From: Deltaproteobacteria bacterium
Lineage (GTDB): Bacteria > Desulfobacterota > Desulfarculia > Adiutricales > Adiutricaceae
Reading direction: 5' to 3'
Assembly (NCBI GenBank): GCA_031278795.1
Contig: JAITJT010000050.1
Coordinates: forward strand, 1 to 48,939
DNA: 48,939 nucleotides
Shown: in pieces, positions 16,477-25,535 of the stretch
How the letters are laid out: each line of letters starts with the position of its first letter
Numbering within the stretch: the first letter of the stretch is position 1
The notes under the pieces: generated by a model
The model's input: only the letters and a program-made list of their open reading frames with translations
Told to the model about the DNA's origin: nothing
Databases searched by the model: none
Translations under genes and position numbers: made by a program

Positions 16477-17652
16477 ATGCTCGGCAAGGGTTTTTGGGAT
16501 TTCCTCAAGAGGGGGGTTTACCTCAACCAGAAGGGAGTGGAGCTCAGGGAGCTCAGCGAAAAGACGCTGGTTCTGAGGATTGTCCTTTCCCTGGTCATAG
16601 GACTGGCCTTACTGGTGCTTATACTCTTCATATTTAAAAACAAGCTGATCTTCTTCCCCACCAGCGGCATGAACCTCACTCCGGCGTCAACCGGCTGGGA
16701 GTTCGAGGACGTGTATATCGAGAGCGGGGATGGCAAGAAGATCAACGGCTGGTACCTTCCCGGTCCACCGGACGGGAACCAGCTCACGGTACTCCTACTC
16801 CACGGAAACGGCGGCAACATGGAGCAGATGCTGGGCCGCATCATGACCTACCACAAGCTGGATTATGGAATCCTGGCGGTGGACTACCAGGGCTTTGGAC
16901 GCTCGGAGGGCTCCCCCAGCGAGGAGGCCACCTACCAGGACGCCCTGGCGGCCTGGGACTTCCTCACCCAGACCAAGGGCATAAAGCCCCAAAACATAAT
17001 CATCCACGGCTTCTCCCTAGGTGGCGGGGTGGCCACCTATCTAGCCCAACAAAAGAAAGAGTTCCACAACCCCCTCATCTTGGATTCCACCTTCACCAAG
17101 CTGAGAGACGCCCCGGCCGAGCTCAACCCGATTATCGCGGTTCTCTCCCGTATAATCCTAGGAAACGCCTATGACAGCATCTCCAGGCTCAAGGACATAG
17201 AGGCGGGCGTGCTTCTGGTGTTCCACAGCCAGCGTGACGAGGTGGTGCCTTACAAGCTGGGAAGGGAACTCTTTGATGCCTACGACGGTGGCCCCAAGTT
17301 CTTCTACGAGCTGCAGGGCTACCACATGGAGTACACCTTTAATCAAGGAACCTATGCTGACGCCATCTACAAACACCTCTCCCAGATGAGGCCCCTGGTC
17401 CTTGAGACGCCTGAAGAAACTGGCGATCCGGAGAGGGTGGTCCCTGGCTCCCCCTTAGATGAGCTCTTGAACAGGCCCCCGCGGCCACCGGCCGCGGGGC
17501 CTGTTAATGGGGAAGCGCCTAATCAAGATCAAGCACCTACCCAAGATCAAGCCCAAGATCAAGCACCTACCCAAGCTCAAGATCAAGCCCCAGATCAAGC
17601 TCAAGATCAAGAGCCTTTGCCAAACGGGGTTCCCGGACAGAGCGGGCCCTAG
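16477..17652 (+). CDS. Membrane-anchored alpha/beta hydrolase
   Basis: Serine hydrolase of the alpha/beta fold, close to the Bem46/ABHD13-like group; its substrate is unknown. An N-terminal membrane anchor (about residues 31-52) precedes the catalytic domain: oxyanion-hole HGNGGN (109-114), nucleophile Ser180 in GFSLGG, acid Asp264 in SQRDEVVP and His293 in GYHMEY. The tail (about 359-380) is a Gln-Asp-rich repeat built from QDQA and APTQ units and is probably disordered. A GC-rich palindrome (17470-17505) encodes the Pro/Ala-rich stretch before it. It starts at ATG 16477, with GAGGTG about 7 bases upstream. It has no clear operon partner: the kinase follows 302 bases downstream. Confidence 0.85.
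   Translation: MLGKGFWDFLKRGVYLNQKGVELRELSEKTLVLRIVLSLVIGLALLVLILFIFKNKLIFFPTSGMNLTPASTGWEFEDVYIESGDGKKINGWYLPGPPDGNQLTVLLLHGNGGNMEQMLGRIMTYHKLDYGILAVDYQGFGRSEGSPSEEATYQDALAAWDFLTQTKGIKPQNIIIHGFSLGGGVATYLAQQKKEFHNPLILDSTFTKLRDAPAELNPIIAVLSRIILGNAYDSISRLKDIEAGVLLVFHSQRDEVVPYKLGRELFDAYDGGPKFFYELQGYHMEYTFNQGTYADAIYKHLSQMRPLVLETPEETGDPERVVPGSPLDELLNRPPRPPAAGPVNGEAPNQDQAPTQDQAQDQAPTQAQDQAPDQAQDQEPLPNGVPGQSGP
17470..17505 (+). repeat. GC-rich near-perfect palindrome inside the hydrolase tail
   Basis: The left arm at 17470-17486 and right arm at 17490-17505 form a 16-bp stem with one bulged C and an ACC loop; the core is GCGGCC/GGCCGC. It encodes part of a low-complexity Pro/Ala segment outside the catalytic domain. 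It ends well before the stop codon and lacks a T-run. Confidence 0.8.
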
Positions 17653-17954
17653 GGCCCAAGAGAAAAGGCTAAGGTAGCGCTTATCTAAAAATTTTCTCTT
17701 TTTGGGCGGATTATTTTGGAAAAATTGGCCAAGGGCTAGCTTTTTGCCCTTGTGGCGTTTGATTTTTCAGAGCTGTTTTTTTAATATTGAAGTAGCAGAT
17801 AGTTCCGTAAACTTTCGTTTTTTCCAACTTTTTCCAGAAGACTATCCATCCTAAGAAAGAGAGCGCAAAGGAAAATTCGAAAGCTAATGGCGGGGGGACT
17901 AGCCCCGCCACCTCCTTTCCCCTCAGAGCCCCTTCACCTTTCTAGAGGTCATTT
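17653..17954. other. Spacer upstream of the sensor kinase
   Basis: AT-rich, with no gene recognised. One GC-rich hairpin, TGGCGGGG (17888-17895) with CCCCGCCA (17903-17910) and a 7-base loop, lies 45 bases before the kinase start. AGAGGTC (17943-17949) is the ribosome site. Confidence 0.5.
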
Positions 17955-20801
17955 TTGCCCAAAGAGAATAAAAAACGCCTGACTCAGGTCTTCCTGGTGG
18001 TCCTCTCCGGGGTGTCAATGGTGTCCATCGTCCTAATCGCATCCCTGTGGGTCTACAACGAGAAAAGGCAGTCCCAGGACGAGTTCAAGCGTATATCCAC
18101 CGAGTTCTACGACATGTGGAGAAACAGCATAAGGACTGATGTCAATCGTATAGCCCTCCACATAGACGAATTCAGCTCGGAAAACCAGGTGGAGTTCTTT
18201 AGCGACCTCAAAAAAGAGGCCATAGAGTTCAAGGCGGCCTTAGAGAGGACCGTGGAGTCCCTGGGAGGGACTCCCGGGGAGGACTCCAAGGACACCTTAG
18301 CCCTGTTCTTGCAGAACTTGGTTCTCAAAGGCGGAAGGGAGGAGCTGGTCTTAATTGACCTTTCCACTGAGAGGCTCTTAAGTAAAAGCTCTTATCCGGA
18401 CGGAGGGACCAGTGAGCTCCAGGAGGTGATCAAGAGTGTCACTAAACTGGGAGAGGCCTTCTACCACTTCAACTTCCTAGGGGATCCCCAGGGTGACAAA
18501 ACCTACACCTACCTCATGGTCTTTTCGCCCCTCAACTGGGCCCTGGGGGTGAGCTGGTCCCTGGACGCCTTCGAGAGGGAGGATGAAGAAGAGATCCTAG
18601 AGTGGCTGGAGAGCTTAAGCTTCCCCCAGTCCATGAACATGGTCCTCATGGGCATGGACGGAGAGGTATTGGTCTCAAGTGTTGCGGAGCTGGAGGGAAA
18701 CCTCTTCTACAACAAGGGGAGGATGGATTTTAGGGAAGCGGCAGCCAGGGTGGTTCTGGGAGCGAGGGACATTAGCTCGGATTACATTGATTTCACCTAC
18801 CGCGATAGGGAGGAGGGAGCGGACATCCAGTGCCTGGGCTATTTCCGGGCGGTAGCTGACCGCAACTGGGTGATACTGGGATTTGTGGACCTAAAGAGCC
18901 TCCAGGCCGAGGTGGCCGAGCGGGAGGATGAGCTTAGGAGGGGTGTTAACCTCAATATCTTCAAGGTCCTAATCATATCCCTAAGCGTATCCGTGCTCAT
19001 CTTCATCCTCTACCGGCTTCTAACCAGAAGCGCCGAGCGGAGCTTCAAGTCCTTCTTTGACTTCTTTGACAACGCCGAGAGCCAGTCCACGCTCTTGAAC
19101 CCGGATGAACAGCCCTTCCAGGAGTTCTCCCGCCTAGCTGAGGCCGCCAACCGCATGACCATCAAGCGCCAGGAGGCGGAGGAGCTCCTCAGGGAAAACG
19201 AGGCCAAGTTCCGGAGCATCTTCGAGGTCTCACCCCAGGTGGTGACCGTCTTGGATGAGAACTTGAGGCTAATTGAGGCCAACAGCAACTTCACCGACGT
19301 CTTTGGCTTGGACATTAGGGATTCCTTGGGGAAACCCCTAGATGAAATCCTAGGCATAGAGCGGGAGGCCTTCGGCTCCATGGATGCCGGTAACGGTGGA
19401 GGCCCTACCCAGCACTCCAAGGAGCTGGAGTATAGCCATCCGGCGGGGAGGGTGGTCTATCTTCTCTTTTTGGGAACCACCCTCAAGCTGGCCCAGAGAA
19501 ACTTCATCCTAGGTATATTTATAGACATCTCCCAGCGTAAGCGGGTGGAGCAGGAAAAGGAGTCCCTAAAGGAGAAACTTTCCCGCTCGCAAACCATGGA
19601 GACCATGGGCCTCATGGCCTCGGAGGTGGCCCATGAGCTAAACAACATACTCTCAGGTATCGTTGGCTATCCGGAGCTATTACTCAAAGACGGCAACTTA
19701 AACGGCACCCAGACCCAGATAGTCTCTGAGATCCTGGACGCGGGCAAAAGGGCCGCGGCGGTGGTGGCGGATCTCTTGACCCTGGCCCAGGGGGCGGCTA
19801 TCCAGAAGCAGAGGCTGGATCTCTCGGCCTTGGTGAAAGCCAGGCTGGAAGAGGAGCTTAGCCAAGACGCCAAGGGCCCCAAGGTTAAGGTGAACCTTGA
19901 TTTGGACAAGGCCATCTACGTGGATGCCTCTGTTACCCATCTGAAAAAGAGCGTAGACAACCTCCTCGCCAACGCCTTCTTTGTTTCCAAGCTAAAAGAG
20001 GGCGAGCCACAGGTAACAGTCAAGGTGAGCGAGGGCACCTTGGAGGCTGACATCAAGGGTTTTGAGAAGCTTAAACAGGGTAGATACGCCATTCTAGAGG
20101 TAACTGACAACGGAGGAGGCATACCAGAAGAGATCCAGCCCAAGATATTTGAGCCCTTCTACACCGGAAAAGGCTGGAGCGGAAGGGGCTTAGGCCTCAC
20201 GGTGGTCGCGAACACCGTAAAGGCCCTAAACGGGGCCATAGACTTTGACTCATCTTCTAAGGGCACAACCTTTAGGGTATATTTGCCGGAGGCCAAGCCT
20301 CCGGCCAAGGTGCCCCAGAAGGCCGCGCAGAATCTTCAGATCTATCAAGGCAAGGGCGAGAGGATCCTGGTGGTGGACGACGTGGATATCCAGCGTAAGC
20401 TCTCAGCCAAGATGCTCTCAACTCTAAACTACTCCCCCTCCACCGTCTCCTCCGGAGAGGAGGCGGTGGAGTTTCTAAAGACTAATGACTGCGAGCTCCT
20501 CATCCTGGACATGATCATGCGCCCGGGCATGAACGGCCGGGAGACCTACGAGGCCATCCTCAAGTTCAAACCCCAGATGAAGGCCATCATCGCCTCGGGC
20601 ATGGCCGAAGGCGAGGAGGTGGAGAAGGCCAAGGCCTTGGGAGCCACTAGCTTCATACTTAAACCCTACACGGTTATGGATCTGGCCAAGGCCATCTACC
20701 GCGCCCTCTACGGACAGCTCCCCTTAGGTCAAATGGGAGGAACTCAAAGTGAGTCTAGTCCCGACAATCAAGCCCTCCCCTCCGGGGAGGGCAGAGCTTG
20801 A
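17955..20801 (+). CDS. Hybrid sensor histidine kinase (Cache-like, PAS, HK, receiver)
   Basis: Membrane sensor kinase with a built-in receiver. Order: membrane span 1 (about residues 11-33), periplasmic Cache-like sensor (about 34-330), span 2 (about 336-354), PAS (about 415-530), dimerisation/phosphoacceptor domain with His560 in EVAHELNN, HATPase domain with DNGGGIPEE and GRGLGL (about 650-775), and a receiver (about 803-920) with phosphoacceptor Asp852 and Lys903. The start is TTG 17955, chosen because AGAGGTC ends 5 bases before it and no ATG is nearby. There is no separate response regulator in the neighbourhood. The HD-GYP phosphodiesterase downstream (217 bases) is a possible, unproven output partner. 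The signal is unknown. Confidence 0.9.
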   Translation: MPKENKKRLTQVFLVVLSGVSMVSIVLIASLWVYNEKRQSQDEFKRISTEFYDMWRNSIRTDVNRIALHIDEFSSENQVEFFSDLKKEAIEFKAALERTVESLGGTPGEDSKDTLALFLQNLVLKGGREELVLIDLSTERLLSKSSYPDGGTSELQEVIKSVTKLGEAFYHFNFLGDPQGDKTYTYLMVFSPLNWALGVSWSLDAFEREDEEEILEWLESLSFPQSMNMVLMGMDGEVLVSSVAELEGNLFYNKGRMDFREAAARVVLGARDISSDYIDFTYRDREEGADIQCLGYFRAVADRNWVILGFVDLKSLQAEVAEREDELRRGVNLNIFKVLIISLSVSVLIFILYRLLTRSAERSFKSFFDFFDNAESQSTLLNPDEQPFQEFSRLAEAANRMTIKRQEAEELLRENEAKFRSIFEVSPQVVTVLDENLRLIEANSNFTDVFGLDIRDSLGKPLDEILGIEREAFGSMDAGNGGGPTQHSKELEYSHPAGRVVYLLFLGTTLKLAQRNFILGIFIDISQRKRVEQEKESLKEKLSRSQTMETMGLMASEVAHELNNILSGIVGYPELLLKDGNLNGTQTQIVSEILDAGKRAAAVVADLLTLAQGAAIQKQRLDLSALVKARLEEELSQDAKGPKVKVNLDLDKAIYVDASVTHLKKSVDNLLANAFFVSKLKEGEPQVTVKVSEGTLEADIKGFEKLKQGRYAILEVTDNGGGIPEEIQPKIFEPFYTGKGWSGRGLGLTVVANTVKALNGAIDFDSSSKGTTFRVYLPEAKPPAKVPQKAAQNLQIYQGKGERILVVDDVDIQRKLSAKMLSTLNYSPSTVSSGEEAVEFLKTNDCELLILDMIMRPGMNGRETYEAILKFKPQMKAIIASGMAEGEEVEKAKALGATSFILKPYTVMDLAKAIYRALYGQLPLGQMGGTQSESSPDNQALPSGEGRA
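18254..18274 (+). repeat. Small palindrome inside the kinase sensor domain
   Basis: GGAGTCCC (18254-18261) and GGGACTCC (18267-18274) with a 5-base loop. It encodes a Gly/Ser/Pro turn in the periplasmic sensor and is one of several such intragenic stems. Confidence 0.6.
20772..20792 (+). repeat. GC-rich palindrome in the kinase C-terminal tail
   Basis: GCCCTCCCC (20772-20780), loop TCC, GGGGAGGGC (20784-20792). It is in frame, just before the stop at 20799. There is no adjacent T-run, so it is a weak terminator candidate at best. Confidence 0.7.
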
Positions 20802-21018
20802 GAATAAGAGCTCAAAAATGTACAATTATGTGGCCTCTTTAGGCTAAGCCTTAATTTTTACGATTCTTTTTTTTAAAAATTTAATTATAAGGCCCTGGCC
20901 TTGTCTTTGGCGCTCTTTGCCAAAGAACTCACCAAAAGAGTTTGATTATTTGCCAAAAAAAGGGCGTGAGGGGTTTTTTTAGGATAAACGCGCCAAAAAA
21001 AATCGCAGGAGTTCTAAC

Positions 21019-22338
21019 TTGTCTGAAACATGCACATTGGTTCTCGACGAAGTCTCCGGAAGGATGGCGGAAAGGCTGGCCGCGTCCTTAAACGAGCTGG
21101 TGGACGTGGATCTCCTTCTCATGCGCATGCTAGAGAACGCGAGGAACCTAAGCAACTGCGAGGCCGGATCCATCTACCTCATCAGGGGCGACAAGCTGAT
21201 ACTGGCCAGCAGCCAAAATGACTATCTAGAGCGCATAGTGGGCGGGTCCTCACTCCTACCCTTCCTCAACTACACCATGGACATTGACCGCTCGTCTCTG
21301 GCGGGTTACGTGGCCGTGGAGCAGAAGCCCCTGGTCATCAACAACACCAGAGACATTGACCCGGACGAGCCCTTCGAGCACTGCACCGTCATCGACAACA
21401 AGAACGACTACTACTGCCAGGCCATCATGACCATGCCCATACGCTCCCGTGACGGTCAGATATTTGGGGTGATACAGGTCATCAACCCCACCGACGAGCG
21501 CGGCATGGTGAAGACCTTCTCCGAGCACGACGAGAGCGTCTTGAAATACTACATGGAGTGGGCCTCCATGGCCCTGGAGAGGGCCATGGAGCTCCACTCA
21601 CTAACCATTCGCTCGGTGGAGGTGGTCTCCTTCCACGACCCCCGGGAGACCCCGGCCCACGTGCAGCGGGTGGCCTGTCTCACCCTCGAGCTCTATGAGT
21701 ACTGGGCCTCCAGGCACAAGATTCCTTACATGGAGCGCTTAAGGGTCACCAACCTCCTTCCACTGGCGGCCATGCTCCATGACATAGGGAAGATGACCGT
21801 CCCGGAGTACATCCTCACCAAGCCGGGGAGGTTGGATCAAAAAGAGCGCAGCGTAATGGAGGAGCACGTCCTGGCTGGCGCCAGGCTCTTCCGCCACCAC
21901 CGTACCTACCTAGATGCCCTCACTTACCAGATAATCTTAGACCACCACGAGCGCTGGGACGGAAGGGGCTACCCGGGCTGGGTGGATTTGGACACCCGCG
22001 AGCCCATCCCTGGACACATTGACTCTTTCGGAAAGGCCTTTGGGAAGAAAGGAGACGAGATCTCCATCTACGGCAGGTGCCTGGCCGTGGCCGACGTCTA
22101 TGACGCCCTGGTCTCCCGCAAGAGCTACAAGGATCCTTTCGAGGAGTCCCTCTCCATTCAGATAATGGAGCAGGAGAGCGGCCATCACTTCGACCCGGAG
22201 GTGGTGGAGGCCTTGATAGCCAAGAGGCATATCCTTAAAAAACTCCTGGAGCGTTTTCCGGATAGCCTACAAACTACAGAGCTATCGACCGATCTACCTC
22301 TCGCCAAGGCCCCTGTTGCCTATCCTGTGAATTTTTAA
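21019..22338 (+). CDS. GAF/HD-GYP domain cyclic di-GMP phosphodiesterase
   Basis: Cytoplasmic protein with an N-terminal GAF sensor (about residues 20-190) and an HD-GYP domain (about 205-400). The latter keeps His254-Asp255 in LHDIGK, HHERWDGRGYP (309-319) and ADVYDAL, the full active-site set, so it should hydrolyse cyclic di-GMP. The linker motif with DPRETxAHVxRV is typical of this subgroup. The start is TTG 21019, preceded by AGGAG (21007-21011) at 7 bases. It follows the hybrid kinase by 217 bases in the same direction. It could lower cyclic di-GMP in response to a ligand or redox signal bound by GAF. Targets may include motility and the PilY1-like adhesin, which is inference. Confidence 0.92.
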   Translation: MSETCTLVLDEVSGRMAERLAASLNELVDVDLLLMRMLENARNLSNCEAGSIYLIRGDKLILASSQNDYLERIVGGSSLLPFLNYTMDIDRSSLAGYVAVEQKPLVINNTRDIDPDEPFEHCTVIDNKNDYYCQAIMTMPIRSRDGQIFGVIQVINPTDERGMVKTFSEHDESVLKYYMEWASMALERAMELHSLTIRSVEVVSFHDPRETPAHVQRVACLTLELYEYWASRHKIPYMERLRVTNLLPLAAMLHDIGKMTVPEYILTKPGRLDQKERSVMEEHVLAGARLFRHHRTYLDALTYQIILDHHERWDGRGYPGWVDLDTREPIPGHIDSFGKAFGKKGDEISIYGRCLAVADVYDALVSRKSYKDPFEESLSIQIMEQESGHHFDPEVVEALIAKRHILKKLLERFPDSLQTTELSTDLPLAKAPVAYPVNF

Positions 22339-23014
22339 ATAACCTTAACCCAGAAAGCTTTTGAACTTGCGCCTAACTTTTAGTGTAAAGCTACTTAACT
22401 CTGCGCGCTAAATTAGCGCCCAAACTATAGCCAAATCAGGGCTCAGATTAGGGGCTAAATCAGCGTAATTTTCCAAACTTAAAGATAAACCCCGCCTTTA
22501 TGAATAAGTGCCATCTTAGGCATTTCTTGCTCCCAATCATGTGAATAATTTCCTCCCCATGTTAGTTTAATTGTGAGATATTCCCTTTGCTTAATTACCA
22601 AAGGGCGGGGGATATTTATATTTTTTTTGGGGTATTGATATTCGTTTAGAAAAATTTTACAATTAGTAATGCTGAGCTCTCAAAGGCATATACAAGGAAT
22701 CAGATGTATAAAAGGGAACAACATCTAGTAAAACTTCTTTTATATGTTTGAGTTATGTGTCTGAAAGTTAATGTAACAAGCGTTACAACAGATCCTAATG
22801 TAAATATTTAAAACTTAACTTAGGCGGCGTAAAGGCTCTACTGAGACAAAAAAGGCGCGCGAAGAGTTTCCCAAGACGTTCTCTAGACGTTTCACTTTTG
22901 TAGCTAGGGCGTTTAAAAGACGTTATGGGAGCTGTGTCAGATGGATTCTTTGGATTAAGGCTCAATAGTCACCTTTATACGCGAAAGAAACAAAGGGGAA
23001 ACATAGGTATATAG
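22339..23014. other. Spacer with operator-like palindromes
   Basis: No gene recognised. Three structures are seen: GCGCTAA-A-TTAGCGC (22405-22419), a stem CCCTTTG/CAAAGGG (22583-22605) followed by an AT-rich tract that may terminate the HD-GYP transcript, and the dyad TGTAAC-AAGC-GTTACA (22772-22787). Confidence 0.5.
22772..22787. promoter_or_regulatory. Operator-like dyad TGTAAC-N4-GTTACA
   Basis: Perfect 6-bp inverted repeat with a 4-base spacer, about 230 bases upstream of the small membrane-protein gene. The symmetry and length fit a dimeric regulator site; the regulator is unknown. Confidence 0.35.
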
Positions 23015-23521
23015 ATGAAAGCTGGTAAAATTGGATCGAGGATTTTTAAAATAATTCATTTATTGTTCATGTCCCTCTGGATTGGTGGTTCCATCACCCT
23101 TTACCTTATGGTGCTAAAGTTGGGACCGGGTGATAACGGCTGGGAGTTCTACGGATATTCGATGGCTTTGAAGTTTGTGGACGACGTGATCATAGTGCCC
23201 GGGGCCCTGGGAACACTACTTAGCGGGATACTCTTGTGCTGCTTCACCCACTGGGGCTTTTTCAAGCACCGTTTTGTTTGCGTAAAGTTTTTCCTCACGA
23301 TAGTATGCATTGTAGTGGGGATTGTGGTGCTTGGGCCCACAGTCAACAACCAGCCCGGGATCATAGCCGAGTACGGACTTTTCGCCCTCGAGGAGCCTCC
23401 CTATCTGGCCAACAGGTCTAACTGTCTCCTGGGAGGTGGTATTCAGATCGTGGCTATCCTGTTCATGGTCTTCATATCAACTCTTAAGCCCTGGAAGAAA
23501 AAAGCCGCTAAGCCGCTCTGA
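23015..23521 (+). CDS. Small integral membrane protein, DUF2269-like
   Basis: A 168-residue hydrophobic protein with four predicted spans (about residues 12-32, 48-70, 82-105 and 140-158). The first holds a conserved-looking HLLFMSLWIGG, and a TLLSGILLCC segment lies in the second. This resembles predicted integral membrane proteins of the DUF2269 group, whose function is not established; His15 and other histidines raise the possibility of a haem- or metal-linked role. It starts at ATG 23015 with a weak AGGT 6 bases upstream. The gene stands alone between the HD-GYP gene and the convergent MCE operon. Confidence 0.65.
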   Translation: MKAGKIGSRIFKIIHLLFMSLWIGGSITLYLMVLKLGPGDNGWEFYGYSMALKFVDDVIIVPGALGTLLSGILLCCFTHWGFFKHRFVCVKFFLTIVCIVVGIVVLGPTVNNQPGIIAEYGLFALEEPPYLANRSNCLLGGGIQIVAILFMVFISTLKPWKKKAAKPL

Positions 23522-23875
23522 AAGGAAATTTGGCGGGAAAATTGAGATTACTTATTGGTAGCTGTTAGGGTGATATTTCCCCAATGGTGGATATATATAT
23601 TACGAAAACTTTTATTTTTTAAAATTATTTTCTTGGATGAAAATAATTTTTGTAAAATGTTTAGATTTTTTTGGGTACTAAAAAAATCTCGCCCTTGTTA
23701 TCAAGATGGGCGGAAAGGGTTCTAGGAATTTTTTGCCCCGCTCTTAAGCCGTTTAAAAGCCTTAAAATATTTAAGGTGAGGCTCAGGCGGGGCTTTTCGC
23801 GCTAGGGCGCCTTATTCCTGTCTCTTGGTAAAATTAAATATTAAAATTTGGTACGGCTATTTAGCTAAAGTAAGT
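23522..23875. other. Convergent spacer with terminator structures
   Basis: Separates the plus-strand membrane protein from the end of the minus-strand MCE operon. It contains a stem CGCCC/GGGCG near 23689-23711 and the nested hairpin at 23735-23793; otherwise it is AT-rich with no gene. Confidence 0.5.
23735..23797. terminator. Bidirectional terminator between convergent operons
   Basis: Outer stem GCCCCGC (23735-23741) with GCGGGGC (23787-23793), followed by TTTT on the + strand and, on the - strand, by AAAA-complement Ts (23731-23734). An inner stem CCTTAAA/TTTAAGG (23760-23776) fills the loop. It can serve both converging transcripts. Confidence 0.6.
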
Positions 23876-25531
23876 TTAGGCCGCTCTCTTTTGTCTTTTG
23901 ATGTAGAAGATCCCCCAGAGCCCCAAGACCGCGAGCGGCCAGATGATTACGGGTATGAAGAAGAAGACCCTGGCTAAGAAGCTGTCCACCGTGAGCACGA
24001 ACCCCTGGGTCGGGGCTCCCAGCTCGTCCTCGGCTCCCTCCAGCCAGAAGAGCATGTTGGAGAGGAGCTCCGCGTTCCCCGCGTAACTTATGTAGGCGTT
24101 GGAGGCGAGATCGCTATCCGCCACGAGCACCATTTTACCCCCGCCCTCAAGGCTTGTGGCGCAGGCGATGCTTAAGGGGCCCAAGGGATCGTCTTGGTCC
24201 ATTTTAAAGTTTTTATCCCTTATGGACGTGAGATCCGTTTCCAAAAAGGACTCCTTTCCACTCTGGGCCAGGGCCCAGGTGTGCCCCAGGAAGGGCTGGG
24301 CTGGGTTTATTCCGTCTTTAGAACCTCCGGTATCAAGATCCTCTTTGGCGTAACTGGAGAGCTCTTGAGGCTTGATCTGATGGCTATCACCAGTTAGAAG
24401 CGGGGCATCTTTAGCTTGGGTATTTTCCCCTTTGGTCATGATGGCCCCGGTGATGGGCGCCATCACCGGTTGACTGAGCCCCAGGGTCACGGGATGCGCG
24501 GGGAGATCCTTGATTATCACGAATACGCTCTCAGTACCCGCTAGAGATGAGTCAGGATCCACCACCAGGCCGTCTTTGATCATAAGCCCGAAGGATTCTA
24601 AAAAACTAGGATCCACGGATGCCACCAGAGGATCTAAGAGTAACAGGGCCTTGCCGCCGGAGCCTAGATGTTTCTTCAAGGCTAGCTCTTTTTCCTCATC
24701 CAAGGGCATCCTGGGCCCAATTATCATGACAGTGGCGCCTTTGGGGAGAGACTCACTAGGGTTCCAGAAATAATCCTCCACATAGACCTTCTTCCCCTCC
24801 AAAAAGCTGCTCCAGAGGCTAAGGCCCCTGGGGCTCGCGTCCGTAGCTGAGCGCTCACCTTCGCCTTGGAGGTTGTAGATTAGTCTCGGCGCCGCAAGAA
24901 GCCGCAAAAGGGATGCGTTAATCGCGCTCTCGCTAAGCGGGCTAACTAGCTCCCTAAAGCTTCCGGAGCTAACTAGCACGGTGTTTTGTCTAGCCACCTC
25001 CAAAGATCCAGAGCTATCCTCGCTCTTACCGTAGGAAAGAGAGGTCTCGGTCTTTATTCTTGGCTGGTTCTTGGAGTAAAGGCCCAATAAGTGCTGGGCT
25101 TGGGGTATGAGGGCCGCGTCTCCCACATAGGCCTGAAGGGAAATGTCCTGGTCGATTTTTTGAAGGAGCGCTAGGGTGCGACTGTTTAGCTGGGTCTCCT
25201 TGGGCGCGGCAAGGTTAATGACCGGAAGCGCGGTTAGGGACCCCAGCGCCAGAAGGACAAGGAAAAAGGCTATAGCTTTAACTATGAGAGTGGATTTTCT
25301 AAAACCCCCTCCGCTTTTGAGCCAAGAGAAAAGACTCCCAACATTTCCAGGGAGGAATAGGACGAAAAATACCAGGGAGAATAAAAAGGAGAGCAGATAG
25401 AAGCCGCGGTAGTCGGGAAGTATAGAAAGAAACACAAGCCCTAGGATCAAGAATCCCAAGGCCGGCTTGAGGAGGCTTCTGCGCTTATCCTTAGAGGATG
25501 ACTCGGGTTTTATTTCCCTATCCAAAGCCAT
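23876..25531 (-). CDS. GldG-like ABC transport-associated membrane protein
   Basis: Residues about 110-480 match the extracytoplasmic domain of GldG-type proteins (ABC_transp_aux family): an N-terminal domain with LQAYVGDA, a central alpha/beta region with ATVMIIGPRMPLDEEE-like sequence and LLLLDPLVASVDP, then GLVVDPDSS and a late VADSDLASN. Membrane spans lie near 22-42, 45-65 and 84-106, with one at the C-terminus (about 525-545). GldG normally works with an ABC-2 permease and ATPase (GldA/GldF); neither is present here. Instead it follows the PqiC-like lipoprotein by 4 bases, so it is the last gene of an MCE operon. It may be an envelope accessory of that system. Confidence 0.75.
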   Translation of the reverse strand: MALDREIKPESSSKDKRRSLLKPALGFLILGLVFLSILPDYRGFYLLSFLFSLVFFVLFLPGNVGSLFSWLKSGGGFRKSTLIVKAIAFFLVLLALGSLTALPVINLAAPKETQLNSRTLALLQKIDQDISLQAYVGDAALIPQAQHLLGLYSKNQPRIKTETSLSYGKSEDSSGSLEVARQNTVLVSSGSFRELVSPLSESAINASLLRLLAAPRLIYNLQGEGERSATDASPRGLSLWSSFLEGKKVYVEDYFWNPSESLPKGATVMIIGPRMPLDEEKELALKKHLGSGGKALLLLDPLVASVDPSFLESFGLMIKDGLVVDPDSSLAGTESVFVIIKDLPAHPVTLGLSQPVMAPITGAIMTKGENTQAKDAPLLTGDSHQIKPQELSSYAKEDLDTGGSKDGINPAQPFLGHTWALAQSGKESFLETDLTSIRDKNFKMDQDDPLGPLSIACATSLEGGGKMVLVADSDLASNAYISYAGNAELLSNMLFWLEGAEDELGAPTQGFVLTVDSFLARVFFFIPVIIWPLAVLGLWGIFYIKRQKRAA

Positions 25532-25535
25532 CTAT

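Noticed and set aside
16316..16576. 86-codon frame overlapping the hydrolase start
   Set aside because: Overlaps the well-supported hydrolase gene in another frame and lacks a ribosome site.
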